Under the pieces are notes generated by a model. That model was given only the letters and a program-made list of their open reading frames with translations, was not told where the DNA came from and made no database searches. A stretch of DNA of 6,024 bases from Bifidobacterium breve (GTDB lineage: Bacteria > Actinomycetota > Actinomycetes > S36-B12): positions 1 through 6,024 of the forward strand of contig CAMDKJ010000108.1 of assembly GCA_945900705.1 (NCBI GenBank), written 5' to 3'. Below are positions 1-5,912 of the stretch, one piece after another. The stretch's first letter is position 1. Every line of letters starts with the position of its first letter. The position numbers and the translations under genes were made by a program.

Positions 1-612
1 AATACGATCCACTAGACCATCAACTTGACCCGCGAACCCGTAAAGGGCACCCGACTGCAGCGCCTCTACGGTGTTCTTGCCAATTGGTGAGCGCGGGCGC
101 ACCAATTCAACTTTGCGCAATTGCGCAGCACGTTGGGCGAGTGCGTCAAGGGAGATCTCAATACCGGGCGCAAGCGCCCCACCCAAAAACTCACCCTTCG
201 CTGACACCACGTCGAGGTTTGTCGAGGTGCCGAAGTCAACAACAATGCATGGTCCACCAAATAGGTGATGCGCAGCTAAGGTGTTCACGATGCGGTCAGC
301 GCCAACCTCTTTAGGGTTATCAGTCAAGATCGGCACGCCAGTCTTGATACCAGGTTCGATGATGATTGTTGGGATACCGTTGTAGTAGCGATCGAGCATC
401 AGGCGCATCTCACTTAGCACCGCCGGCACCGTGCTACACATCGCGATACCGGTGACTTTCGACTGGCCCTCGAGTAGGCCCCGGTACGTAAGCACTAACT
501 CATCGGCGGTCGTGCGGCCATCGGTTTTAATCCGCCAGGAAGCCGTCAGGTGATCACCGTCGAACAACCCTAGAACCGTGTTGGTGTTACCAACATCAAC
601 GGCGAGCAGCAC
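1..612 (-). CDS. coaX: Type III pantothenate kinase CoaX (3' end missing)
   Basis: CoaX phosphorylates pantothenate with ATP to 4'-phosphopantothenate, the first committed step of CoA synthesis, in the cytoplasm. I translated 204 codons from a GTG at 612-610; the frame stays open to position 1, so about 50-60 C-terminal residues of a usual ~255-265 lie outside. Visible type III (ASKHA-fold) motifs: the N-terminal phosphate-binding DVGNTNT (residues 6-12, Asp6), GADR (104-107, with the expected catalytic Asp106), DFGTSTN (126-132), GGALAPG (144-150) and GKNTVEALQSG (178-188). No key residue is missing in the visible part. The start is fixed by a perfect AGGAGG five bases upstream and by abutting the nadC TAA with no gap. 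It is the last visible gene of the minus-strand operon and uses the pathway product of panC further upstream. Family assignment is very secure and distinguishes it from the unrelated CoaA and CoaW kinases. Confidence 0.96.
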   Translation of the reverse strand, partial: MLLAVDVGNTNTVLGLFDGDHLTASWRIKTDGRTTADELVLTYRGLLEGQSKVTGIAMCSTVPAVLSEMRLMLDRYYNGIPTIIIEPGIKTGVPILTDNPKEVGADRIVNTLAAHHLFGGPCIVVDFGTSTNLDVVSAKGEFLGGALAPGIEISLDALAQRAAQLRKVELVRPRSPIGKNTVEALQSGALYGFAGQVDGLVDRI

Positions 613-1491
613 TTAGGCCTCCTGCCGTAAGTCAGCACCGATATCAAGAACCGGTGCCGAATGAGTCAATGCACCCACCGCAAGGTAGTCCACGCCGGTA
701 GCAGCCACCGCGGCAGCCACTCCCAAGCTCAGCCCGCCTGAGGCCTCGAGTTTGGCGCGACCCTTGGCACGTTGTACGGCTTCCCGCAACTGATCGACGT
801 CAAAGTTATCCAACAACACCAAATCGGCACCGGCTTCCAACACCTCATCAAGTTGTTCAAGTGAGTCGACCTCGACTTCAACCGGGACCGCGGGGTATTT
901 CGCCCGTACCGCCGCGAAAGCTTCGGCGACACCACCAGCGGCCAGCACATGATTGTCCTTGACCAAGGCGGCATCAGCTAATGACATCCGATGGTTTTGC
1001 CCACCGCCACAACGCACCGCGTACTTCTCCAGCGCGCGCATACCCGGCGTGGTCTTGCGGGTGTCGCGAATAATCGCACCGGTGCCCGCAATCGCCGCTA
1101 CCCACACCGCGGTTAGGGTCGCGATGCCACCAAGATGGCCCAGCAGATTAAGTGCGGGGCGCTCGGCCCGCAACAGATCGTGGGTCGGGCCGGTTATCGA
1201 AATTAGTACGTCGCCACGTTCGACTCGATCACCGTCACCGGCCACGACTTTGATCTCTAGTGCCGGGTTCACACTTTCGAATACCGCTGCCGCAACCGGG
1301 ATACCAGCAGCAACACCGGCTTGACGCGCCACCAAATCAAGGGTCGCGCGCTGATCCAGCGGCACCGTGGCAACGGTGGTTACATCCTCACCCCCGGCTA
1401 AATCCTCTTCCAGAGTGAGCTCAATTAGCCTGTTCACCGCAATCGGATCAAGCCCAGCGGCATTTAGCGCCGCGACAGTTGAATCATTCAT
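613..1491 (-). CDS. nadC: Nicotinate-nucleotide pyrophosphorylase (quinolinate phosphoribosyltransferase) NadC
   Basis: NadC condenses quinolinate with PRPP, releasing CO2 and PPi, to give nicotinate mononucleotide, the last dedicated step of de novo NAD synthesis. The 292-residue protein is of normal family length. The N-terminal alpha/beta sandwich covers roughly residues 1-120 with an EDLAGGEDVTT segment (29-39). The TIM-barrel-like catalytic domain follows. Visible active-site signatures: ERPALNLLGHLGGIAT (110-125, Arg111), DTRKTTPG (143-150, Arg145 and Lys146), EKYAVRCGGGQNHR (155-168, Arg160, His167, Arg168), KDNH (178-181), EVEVDS (205-210), DNF (228-230) and a C-terminal SGG (251-253). 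These match the substrate-phosphate and quinolinate-binding positions known for the family. The ATG at 1491 overlaps the nadB stop by 4 bp (ATGA). Upstream only a weak GGTGG is seen, so translation is probably coupled to nadB. Product channelling from NadB would require NadA, which is not in the window. Confidence 0.97.
   Translation of the reverse strand: MNDSTVAALNAAGLDPIAVNRLIELTLEEDLAGGEDVTTVATVPLDQRATLDLVARQAGVAAGIPVAAAVFESVNPALEIKVVAGDGDRVERGDVLISITGPTHDLLRAERPALNLLGHLGGIATLTAVWVAAIAGTGAIIRDTRKTTPGMRALEKYAVRCGGGQNHRMSLADAALVKDNHVLAAGGVAEAFAAVRAKYPAVPVEVEVDSLEQLDEVLEAGADLVLLDNFDVDQLREAVQRAKGRAKLEASGGLSLGVAAAVAATGVDYLAVGALTHSAPVLDIGADLRQEA
618..623 (-). promoter_or_regulatory. Shine-Dalgarno site of coaX
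   Basis: On the minus strand a perfect AGGAGG sits within the last codons of nadC, five bases before the coaX GTG at 612. It decides the coaX start and lets coaX be loaded independently despite the zero-length gap to nadC. Confidence 0.85.
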
Positions 1492-3158
1492 GGGGCCACC
1501 GAGTTCGCATCCACATTAATCCGCCTCGTCTCGAGCTGGCCCCGCTCATTAAGTCGTGACACTAACCGCACCCGCCACTTTTCATCGTCACGGTCTGGGT
1601 AGTCTTCGCGCCAATGCGACCCACGGGTCTCTTCGCGGAGCACCGCATGGTGCACCAGCACGCTGGCGAGTGCATGGATATTGGTGGTTTCCCAATCTTC
1701 AGTGCAGGGCTTAGCCCCCTCTTGGGCCTCAAGTGCTGCCAGCTCCTTGGAGGCTGAGTCCAAAGATGCCTTACTGCGTAACACACCGGCATGTTGATCC
1801 ATGGTGCGCTGAATATCCCTTCGCACCCGATTAGGCAGCAACTCCTCGCTCGCCGAAGTCAACACCGGCTCACGTACGACCGGGTGCTCCTGCGCTAGCA
1901 CATCGCCGATGCGGGTAGCGAAAACCAAACCTTCAAGTAGCGAGTTGGACGCCAACCTATTCGCCCCATGAACACCGGTGCAGGCGACTTCGCCACAGGC
2001 GAATAGGCCACTAATGGAAGTGCGGCCCCATAGGTCGGTTAGCACTCCACCGGATGCAAAGTGTTGGGCGGGTGACACCGGGATGAGATCGGTAACTGGA
2101 TCAATGCCCCGGGTTCGACAGGACTCAAGGATCGTCGGGAAGCGGTGAACCCAACGGTCAGCGCCAAGAGCGCGACCATCTAGCCAAACATGGGCCGCAC
2201 CCGTCTCACGCATACGGCGCATAATCGCTTTAGCCACCACATCACGCGGCGCTAGATCAGCGAGTGGGTGCTCATCCACCATGAAGCGATGGCCGCCGTT
2301 ATCAAGTAACACCGCGCCTTCGCCTCGCACCGCTTCAGAAACCAGCGGCTGCTGCCCTTGAGCCAATGGCCCAAGCCATAAAACCGTCGGATGAAACTGC
2401 ACAAACTCAAGATCAGCGACATCAGCACCCGCGCGCAGCGCTAGAGCAACACCATCACCCGTGGCAACATACGGATTCGTGGACTGCAAGAAGACTTGCC
2501 CGAAACCACCAGAGGCAAGGACAACACTCGGTGCCAAGGCTGCGCCAATGCCGCCCCGTTGCCCGGTGCCAACCACGTGCAAGGTCACCCCTTGCGCCGC
2601 TCCGGTTTCATCCAAAAGCAGATCAAGTACAAGGGCATTCTCGACTACTTCGATGCCCGCGTCTGCGGCAACGGCCGCGACTAACGTGCGCGAGACTTCG
2701 GCGCCCGTGGCATCGCCACCGGCGTGGGCGATGCGATCACGAAGGTGGCCACCTTCACGGGTTAGCGAGATTTGACCAGCAGCATCAAGGTCGAAATGTG
2801 CACCGAAAGTGATCAGCTCACGAACCGCATCCGGCCCTTGCGTCACGAGTACCTGCACGGCCTCTTCATTGCACAAACCAACCCCGGCAACCAAGGTGTC
2901 CTGCAAATGCTCCTGGGGTGAATCATCTTCGGCCAATGCCGCTGCAATGCCACCTTGAGCCCACCGCGTTGAGCCCTCATTAACTTGTGCTTTGGTGACG
3001 AGCAGTACCGTCTTGCCTGCGGCCCGCGCATGCAGCGCAGCTGTAAGACCAGCGACCCCTGAGCCCACGACCACCACATCGGCGCGCGCGGTCCAGCCAG
3101 GTTTATCCGCGCGTAAACGCTGCGTGAGCCGCAAGTTACTCACCCCCGGTTCACTCAT
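1488..3158 (-). CDS. nadB: L-aspartate oxidase NadB
   Basis: NadB is a cytoplasmic flavoenzyme that oxidises L-aspartate to iminoaspartate, which quinolinate synthase NadA condenses with dihydroxyacetone phosphate. The 556 residues compare with about 540 in E. coli. Seen in order: an FAD-binding Rossmann motif VVVVGSGVAGLTAA (28-41); STRWAQGGIAAAL (63-75); TREGGH (133-138, Glu135); RDRIAHAGGDATG (140-152); QFHPT (254-258, His256); RGEGA (278-282); LAPRD (302-306, Arg305 as the expected proton-transfer arginine); HFASGG (366-371, His366); GEVACTGVHGANRLASNSLLEGL (389-411, Arg401). The C-terminal helical domain of the succinate dehydrogenase/fumarate reductase flavoprotein family follows (about 440-545, with GSHWREDYP at 513-521). 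The TREGGH and APRD contexts and the operon position with nadC argue for aspartate oxidase rather than a SdhA/FrdA protein. Its ATG overlaps the panC stop by 4 bp; a GGGGG run about seven bases upstream is a moderate ribosome-binding site. Confidence 0.97.
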   Translation of the reverse strand: MSEPGVSNLRLTQRLRADKPGWTARADVVVVGSGVAGLTAALHARAAGKTVLLVTKAQVNEGSTRWAQGGIAAALAEDDSPQEHLQDTLVAGVGLCNEEAVQVLVTQGPDAVRELITFGAHFDLDAAGQISLTREGGHLRDRIAHAGGDATGAEVSRTLVAAVAADAGIEVVENALVLDLLLDETGAAQGVTLHVVGTGQRGGIGAALAPSVVLASGGFGQVFLQSTNPYVATGDGVALALRAGADVADLEFVQFHPTVLWLGPLAQGQQPLVSEAVRGEGAVLLDNGGHRFMVDEHPLADLAPRDVVAKAIMRRMRETGAAHVWLDGRALGADRWVHRFPTILESCRTRGIDPVTDLIPVSPAQHFASGGVLTDLWGRTSISGLFACGEVACTGVHGANRLASNSLLEGLVFATRIGDVLAQEHPVVREPVLTSASEELLPNRVRRDIQRTMDQHAGVLRSKASLDSASKELAALEAQEGAKPCTEDWETTNIHALASVLVHHAVLREETRGSHWREDYPDRDDEKWRVRLVSRLNERGQLETRRINVDANSVAP

Positions 3159-4009
3159 GCCGGCGCCCCCAAGTCACAGGATGCATTATCGAGCAACCTC
3201 GTGGCACCAATACGCACGGCCACCACAACCCGGGCCCGCCCACTAATTGGAGCTGGGCCAAGATCGGGCGCGGTCACCACGAAGTAGTCGACTTTTATTG
3301 CGGGCTCCTTTGCCAGGACCGCCAGGCCCGCGGCAATCGCTGCACCTTGCCCATCGTGCGCGGCAGCAACGGCGGCTTCAACCGCCTGCGGGATGAGGGC
3401 GGCACAGCCCCGCTCATGCTCGGACAGATAGCGATTGCGACTACTGAATGCCAGCCCATCAGTTTCACGCACCGTCGGAACCGCAATCACCTGGACAGGT
3501 ACTTCACGGTCAGCAAACATCCGAGTGACTAGCACTAACTGCTGGTAATCCTTCTCGCCGAATGTCGCGAACCGAGCCCCGGTCAATTCTTGTAATTTGC
3601 TAACGACCGTAAGCATGCCGCCGAAATGGCCTGGCCGAGCAGCACCCTCCAAAATCATGCCGAGCGGCCCAGCGTCAAGTATTTCACTCGCGGGCAGTGC
3701 CGAAATATCGGCGGTTCCATAAACATCTAGGGCATCGGGGGCGTAGACGATGTCGACGCCCGCGGTTGCACACATCCTGAAATCACCGTCAAGGGTGCGC
3801 GGATATTTCGTAAAATCCTCGCCAGCACCAAATTGAGTTGGGTTGACAAACACCGTGACGATTACAGTGCCAGCTGAGCCTACGCACTCACGTGCAACCC
3901 GCATCAGCTCTGCATGCCCCTCATGTAATGCGCCCATGGTCATCACAACTGCGATTTCACCGTGACACAGTTTGGAGATTTCGCGATGGGTTTTAATAAG
4001 GATTGTCAT
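3155..4009 (-). CDS. panC: Pantothenate synthetase (pantoate--beta-alanine ligase) PanC
   Basis: PanC joins pantoate and beta-alanine with ATP, through a pantoyl-adenylate, to make pantothenate. At 284 residues it matches the short (E. coli-like) form. Visible motifs of this nucleotidyltransferase-superfamily ligase: TMGALHEGH (24-32, the HIGH-type signature with His29 and His32); FVNPTQF (54-60, Gln59, pantoate binding); AGEDFTKYPRT (62-72); EGAARPGHFGG (121-131, Arg125 and His128); FGEKDYQQ (150-157, Lys153, Asp154, Gln157); FSSRNRYL (188-195, Ser189, Ser190, Arg191). The small C-terminal lid domain ends with RIGATRLLDN (266-275). All residues expected for adenylation are present. The ATG at 4009 overlaps the stop of the DUF2520 gene by 4 bp and has a strong GGAGG four bases upstream. 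PanD, the usual beta-alanine source, is not adjacent, so beta-alanine must come from a gene elsewhere or be imported (inference). Confidence 0.97.
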   Translation of the reverse strand: MTILIKTHREISKLCHGEIAVVMTMGALHEGHAELMRVARECVGSAGTVIVTVFVNPTQFGAGEDFTKYPRTLDGDFRMCATAGVDIVYAPDALDVYGTADISALPASEILDAGPLGMILEGAARPGHFGGMLTVVSKLQELTGARFATFGEKDYQQLVLVTRMFADREVPVQVIAVPTVRETDGLAFSSRNRYLSEHERGCAALIPQAVEAAVAAAHDGQGAAIAAGLAVLAKEPAIKVDYFVVTAPDLGPAPISGRARVVVAVRIGATRLLDNASCDLGAPA

Positions 4010-4890
4010 CGCTCCTCCCCCAAGACTTCGAGCAATGGTTCGGCGGCCTGAGGGCTAAGTAACCCGGCGCCCACCGCACGGTCTGCGGTTAGCCGCCCCA
4101 AAGCTCGATATCCGGCAGCAGCCTGTTCGGAGACTTGCTCAATGACTTCTAGATGGGCAGCTACTGAATCCGCATCACCACGTGCCACCGGCCCGGTCAG
4201 CGCCTGATCACCAAGCCGCAGAGCATTATCAAGTGACGCAGTAAGTAGTGGCGCAATAAGTTGCTGCGGGTTGGCAATTCCCGCGACTTTAAGCAGGTCG
4301 ACCGTCTGCGCAACCAAGGTGATCAAGTAGTTCGAACCATACGCAAGTGCCGCGTGATACAGGGCGCGCGAACCTTCCGGGACCCAGACCGGGTCACCAC
4401 CCATTTCAACAACAAGGGCCTCGGCAATCGGTCGCATCGATTCGGCAGCTGTAACTCCGAACGGGCAGTCAGCTAACCGGGCAAGATCAACACTGGTGCC
4501 GGTAAATGTCATTATCGGGTGGAGAGCAATTGGCACGGCACCGAATTTGGTGACCGGGGCTAAAATTGAAATTCCATATCGACCGGCAGGATGCACCCAA
4601 AACTGCCCGGGGTGCACATTTCCGGTCTCGGCCAGACCCAAAACCAAACTTGGCAATGTGTCATCGGGCACAGCGACGAGTACCAGATCAACATCCTTGG
4701 TGGCCCCGGGCACATCGGTGATCGGTACCCCCGGTAGCAGCGCCTCGGCGCGCAACCTCGACAGATCAGAGACCGCAGATACGGCGACAACGTGGTGGCC
4801 GGCCCGGCGCAGGGCCGCGCCAAGAACCGCACCGGCGCGACCAGCACCGATAACACCAATTCGCAGTCGGGGTGGGCCAGATTCGTTCAC
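4006..4890 (-). CDS. Rossmann-fold / DUF2520 protein, possible PanG-like ketopantoate reductase
   Basis: First gene of the operon, 294 residues. An N-terminal NAD(P)-binding Rossmann domain starts at once with RIGVIGAGRAGAVLGAAL (10-27, GxGxxG-type), followed by LVLVAVPDDTL (69-79), as in NAD(P)-dependent beta-hydroxyacid-type dehydrogenases. The linker and C-terminal part carry DUF2520-family signatures: ALHPIMTFTG (122-131), CPFGVTA (142-148), YHAALAYGSNYLITLVAQ (178-195) and LTGPVARGD (231-239). The C-terminal part is probably all-helical. No signal peptide or membrane segment is seen. It overlaps panC by 4 bp; from memory, a DUF2520 gene also lies just upstream of panC in Mycobacterium tuberculosis. 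An alternative ketopantoate reductase, PanG, is known in some bacteria; the fold, the cofactor motif and this linkage make ketopantoate to pantoate reduction a plausible job. That is inference: I cannot see PanE-type catalytic Lys/Glu signatures, and relation to PanG should be tested. The GTG start at 4890 is chosen because the next upstream in-frame stop is close and no alternative start precedes the Rossmann motif. Confidence 0.88.
   Translation of the reverse strand: MNESGPPRLRIGVIGAGRAGAVLGAALRRAGHHVVAVSAVSDLSRLRAEALLPGVPITDVPGATKDVDLVLVAVPDDTLPSLVLGLAETGNVHPGQFWVHPAGRYGISILAPVTKFGAVPIALHPIMTFTGTSVDLARLADCPFGVTAAESMRPIAEALVVEMGGDPVWVPEGSRALYHAALAYGSNYLITLVAQTVDLLKVAGIANPQQLIAPLLTASLDNALRLGDQALTGPVARGDADSVAAHLEVIEQVSEQAAAGYRALGRLTADRAVGAGLLSPQAAEPLLEVLGEER
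4012..4018 (-). promoter_or_regulatory. Shine-Dalgarno site of panC
   Basis: On the minus strand the end of the DUF2520 gene reads GGAGGAG, placing the GGAGG core four bases before the panC ATG at 4009. It supports that start and indicates re-initiation at the ATGA overlap. Confidence 0.8.
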
Positions 4891-4896
4891 AGGGTG

Positions 4897-4902
4897 AGCG
4901 TA
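4897..4902 (-). promoter_or_regulatory. Putative -10 of the cofactor operon, leaderless transcript
   Basis: The minus strand reads TACGCT, fitting the actinobacterial -10 consensus TAnnnT. Exactly six bases separate it from the GTG of the DUF2520 gene (4890), so transcription would start at the G of the start codon. The sequence between them has no Shine-Dalgarno. The -35 is poor: TTAGTG with a 19-base spacer is the best seen. The placement is seen; promoter activity is inferred. Confidence 0.5.
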
Positions 4903-4965
4903 GAGGCAGGGAATAGCCCCGCACTAATCGCGCCCAATCAACCGCACCTGAGTCCACTTCGACGC

Positions 4966-4971
4966 TAATCT
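4966..4971 (+). promoter_or_regulatory. Putative -10 of the methyltransferase gene, leaderless transcript
   Basis: TAATCT fits TAnnnT and lies eight bases before the GTG at 4980. A start site at or one or two bases before that GTG is expected. The pyrimidine-rich bases between (4972-4979) contain no ribosome-binding site. No convincing -35 is seen at 16-19 bases upstream. Confidence 0.5.
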
Positions 4972-4979
4972 CTTTTGTC

Positions 4980-5900
4980 GTGGTCAGTAAATGCACCTGG
5001 CAGCAGGCTTGGGAGCAAACTGTGACCGGAGCAAATATTTTTTACCGAAATAATCAACCAGCGGATCACTTCACCACTTCGGTTATGTTCAGCGATGAAG
5101 TGGCCGATCGGCTGGCCGACACTATTCAGGCCGTTGATGACGGTACTGAATTAATTGTTACCGATGTCGGTGCGGGGGGTGCCCAACTCACCTTGGCCCT
5201 CGCCGATCGGCTCGCTGATCGGCCCTGGATTCAGCTCGCAGCCATTGACTTGCGTGCAGCCCCGCCGTCGCTGCCACCTTCGATCAACTGGCAAATCGGC
5301 GATGTCCGCACGATTTCACTCCCACCGGCCCGGCGCGTAGTAATAGCCCACGAGTTTTTGGACGATATACCGTGCGAAAGATTCGAAGTTGACGAGTGGG
5401 GCGATGCCCGGCTGATCATTGTCGCTGACGGTGAAGCAGTAATGGGTCCGTCATTGGCTGATGATAAAGCGTGCTCGGCCTTCGAGGTAAATGCGGCCGA
5501 CTTGCGTACTTGGCTCGATACTTGGTGGCCCGCAAGAAGGCCCTACATGAGAGGCGAGATTGGCACCACCCGTGACGCCACCTGGCGTCACGTGACCGGT
5601 TGGATAATCTCCGGATTGGGTATCGCCATTGATTACGGACACTTACTACCTGAGCGGACGGTTGGAACCTGGGATGGCGGCACGCTTACCGGTTTTCGTA
5701 ACGGCCACGCCGTCACGCCAACACTCGACGGCTCATGCAATATCACCGCGCATGTCGCGATGGATGCAATTGCCGCAGCACGACCCGATCATGACTCCAC
5801 GATGAGGCGGCAAAACGAAATTCTGCGCGGTGGGCACGTCGCTAAGCCCGGGGGTTTGGGGGATTTCCTGTGGTTGACGCAGGTGTTTTCGCGAACCTGA
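4980..5900 (+). CDS. SAM-dependent methyltransferase, MidA/NDUFAF7 family
   Basis: A 306-residue class I (seven-strand, Rossmann-like) methyltransferase, cytoplasmic by lack of signal or membrane segments. Seen: the N-terminal family segment FYRNNQPADHFTTSV (21-35); SAM-binding motif I IVTDVGAGGAQLTLAL (59-74); acidic motif II AAIDL (87-91); GDVR (107-110); IAHEFLDDIPCERFEVD (122-138), the MidA-type ANExLDxxP block with His in place of the usual Asn. The family's C-terminal signature comprises GIAIDYGH (214-221), GTLTGFRNGHAV (234-245) and DGSCNITAHVAMDAI (250-264). The characterised mitochondrial homologue NDUFAF7 dimethylates an arginine in complex I subunit NDUFS2. A NuoD-like (NDUFS2-homologous) gene starts 12 bp downstream, so protein arginine methylation of that neighbour is the leading hypothesis; direct proof is lacking. 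The first residues (MVSKC) precede recognisable homology. GTG 4980 is chosen because it is in frame, just upstream of the conserved TWQQAW segment, and correctly spaced from a -10-like hexamer. It is somewhat shorter than many bacterial MidA proteins, but all core blocks are present. Confidence 0.85.
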   Translation: MVSKCTWQQAWEQTVTGANIFYRNNQPADHFTTSVMFSDEVADRLADTIQAVDDGTELIVTDVGAGGAQLTLALADRLADRPWIQLAAIDLRAAPPSLPPSINWQIGDVRTISLPPARRVVIAHEFLDDIPCERFEVDEWGDARLIIVADGEAVMGPSLADDKACSAFEVNAADLRTWLDTWWPARRPYMRGEIGTTRDATWRHVTGWIISGLGIAIDYGHLLPERTVGTWDGGTLTGFRNGHAVTPTLDGSCNITAHVAMDAIAAARPDHDSTMRRQNEILRGGHVAKPGGLGDFLWLTQVFSRT

Positions 5901-5912
5901 CAAGATGAGTGC

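Noticed and set aside
953..1324. Plus-strand open frame of about 123 codons opposite nadC
   Set aside because: It lies entirely antisense to the well-supported nadC; its composition is that of a GC-rich shadow frame with no recognisable motif.
4496..4897. Plus-strand open frame of about 133 codons opposite the DUF2520 gene
   Set aside because: Antisense to a strongly conserved coding sequence, Pro/Thr/Arg-rich shadow composition, no motif and no ribosome-binding site.
4891..4979. Possible riboswitch or attenuator ahead of the cofactor operon
   Set aside because: If the -10 placement is right there is no leader, and 89 bp shared by two divergent genes leaves no room for a known NAD- or CoA-related riboswitch; only trivial hairpins such as GGGGCTATTCCC were seen.
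4991..4993. ATG as an alternative start for the methyltransferase
   Set aside because: It is out of frame with the conserved protein and meets a stop within about 20 codons.
5103..5211. Two copies of the 10-bp palindrome GCCGATCGGC (5103-5112 and 5202-5211) inside the methyltransferase gene
   Set aside because: Both are in the same frame and encode the repeated ADRL residues of VADRLAD and LADRLAD; helix composition and GC-rich codon choice explain them, and no third copy or operator context was seen.
5905..5907. ATG as an alternative start for the last gene
   Set aside because: It is in a different frame from the NuoD-like reading and reaches a TAG after 16 codons.
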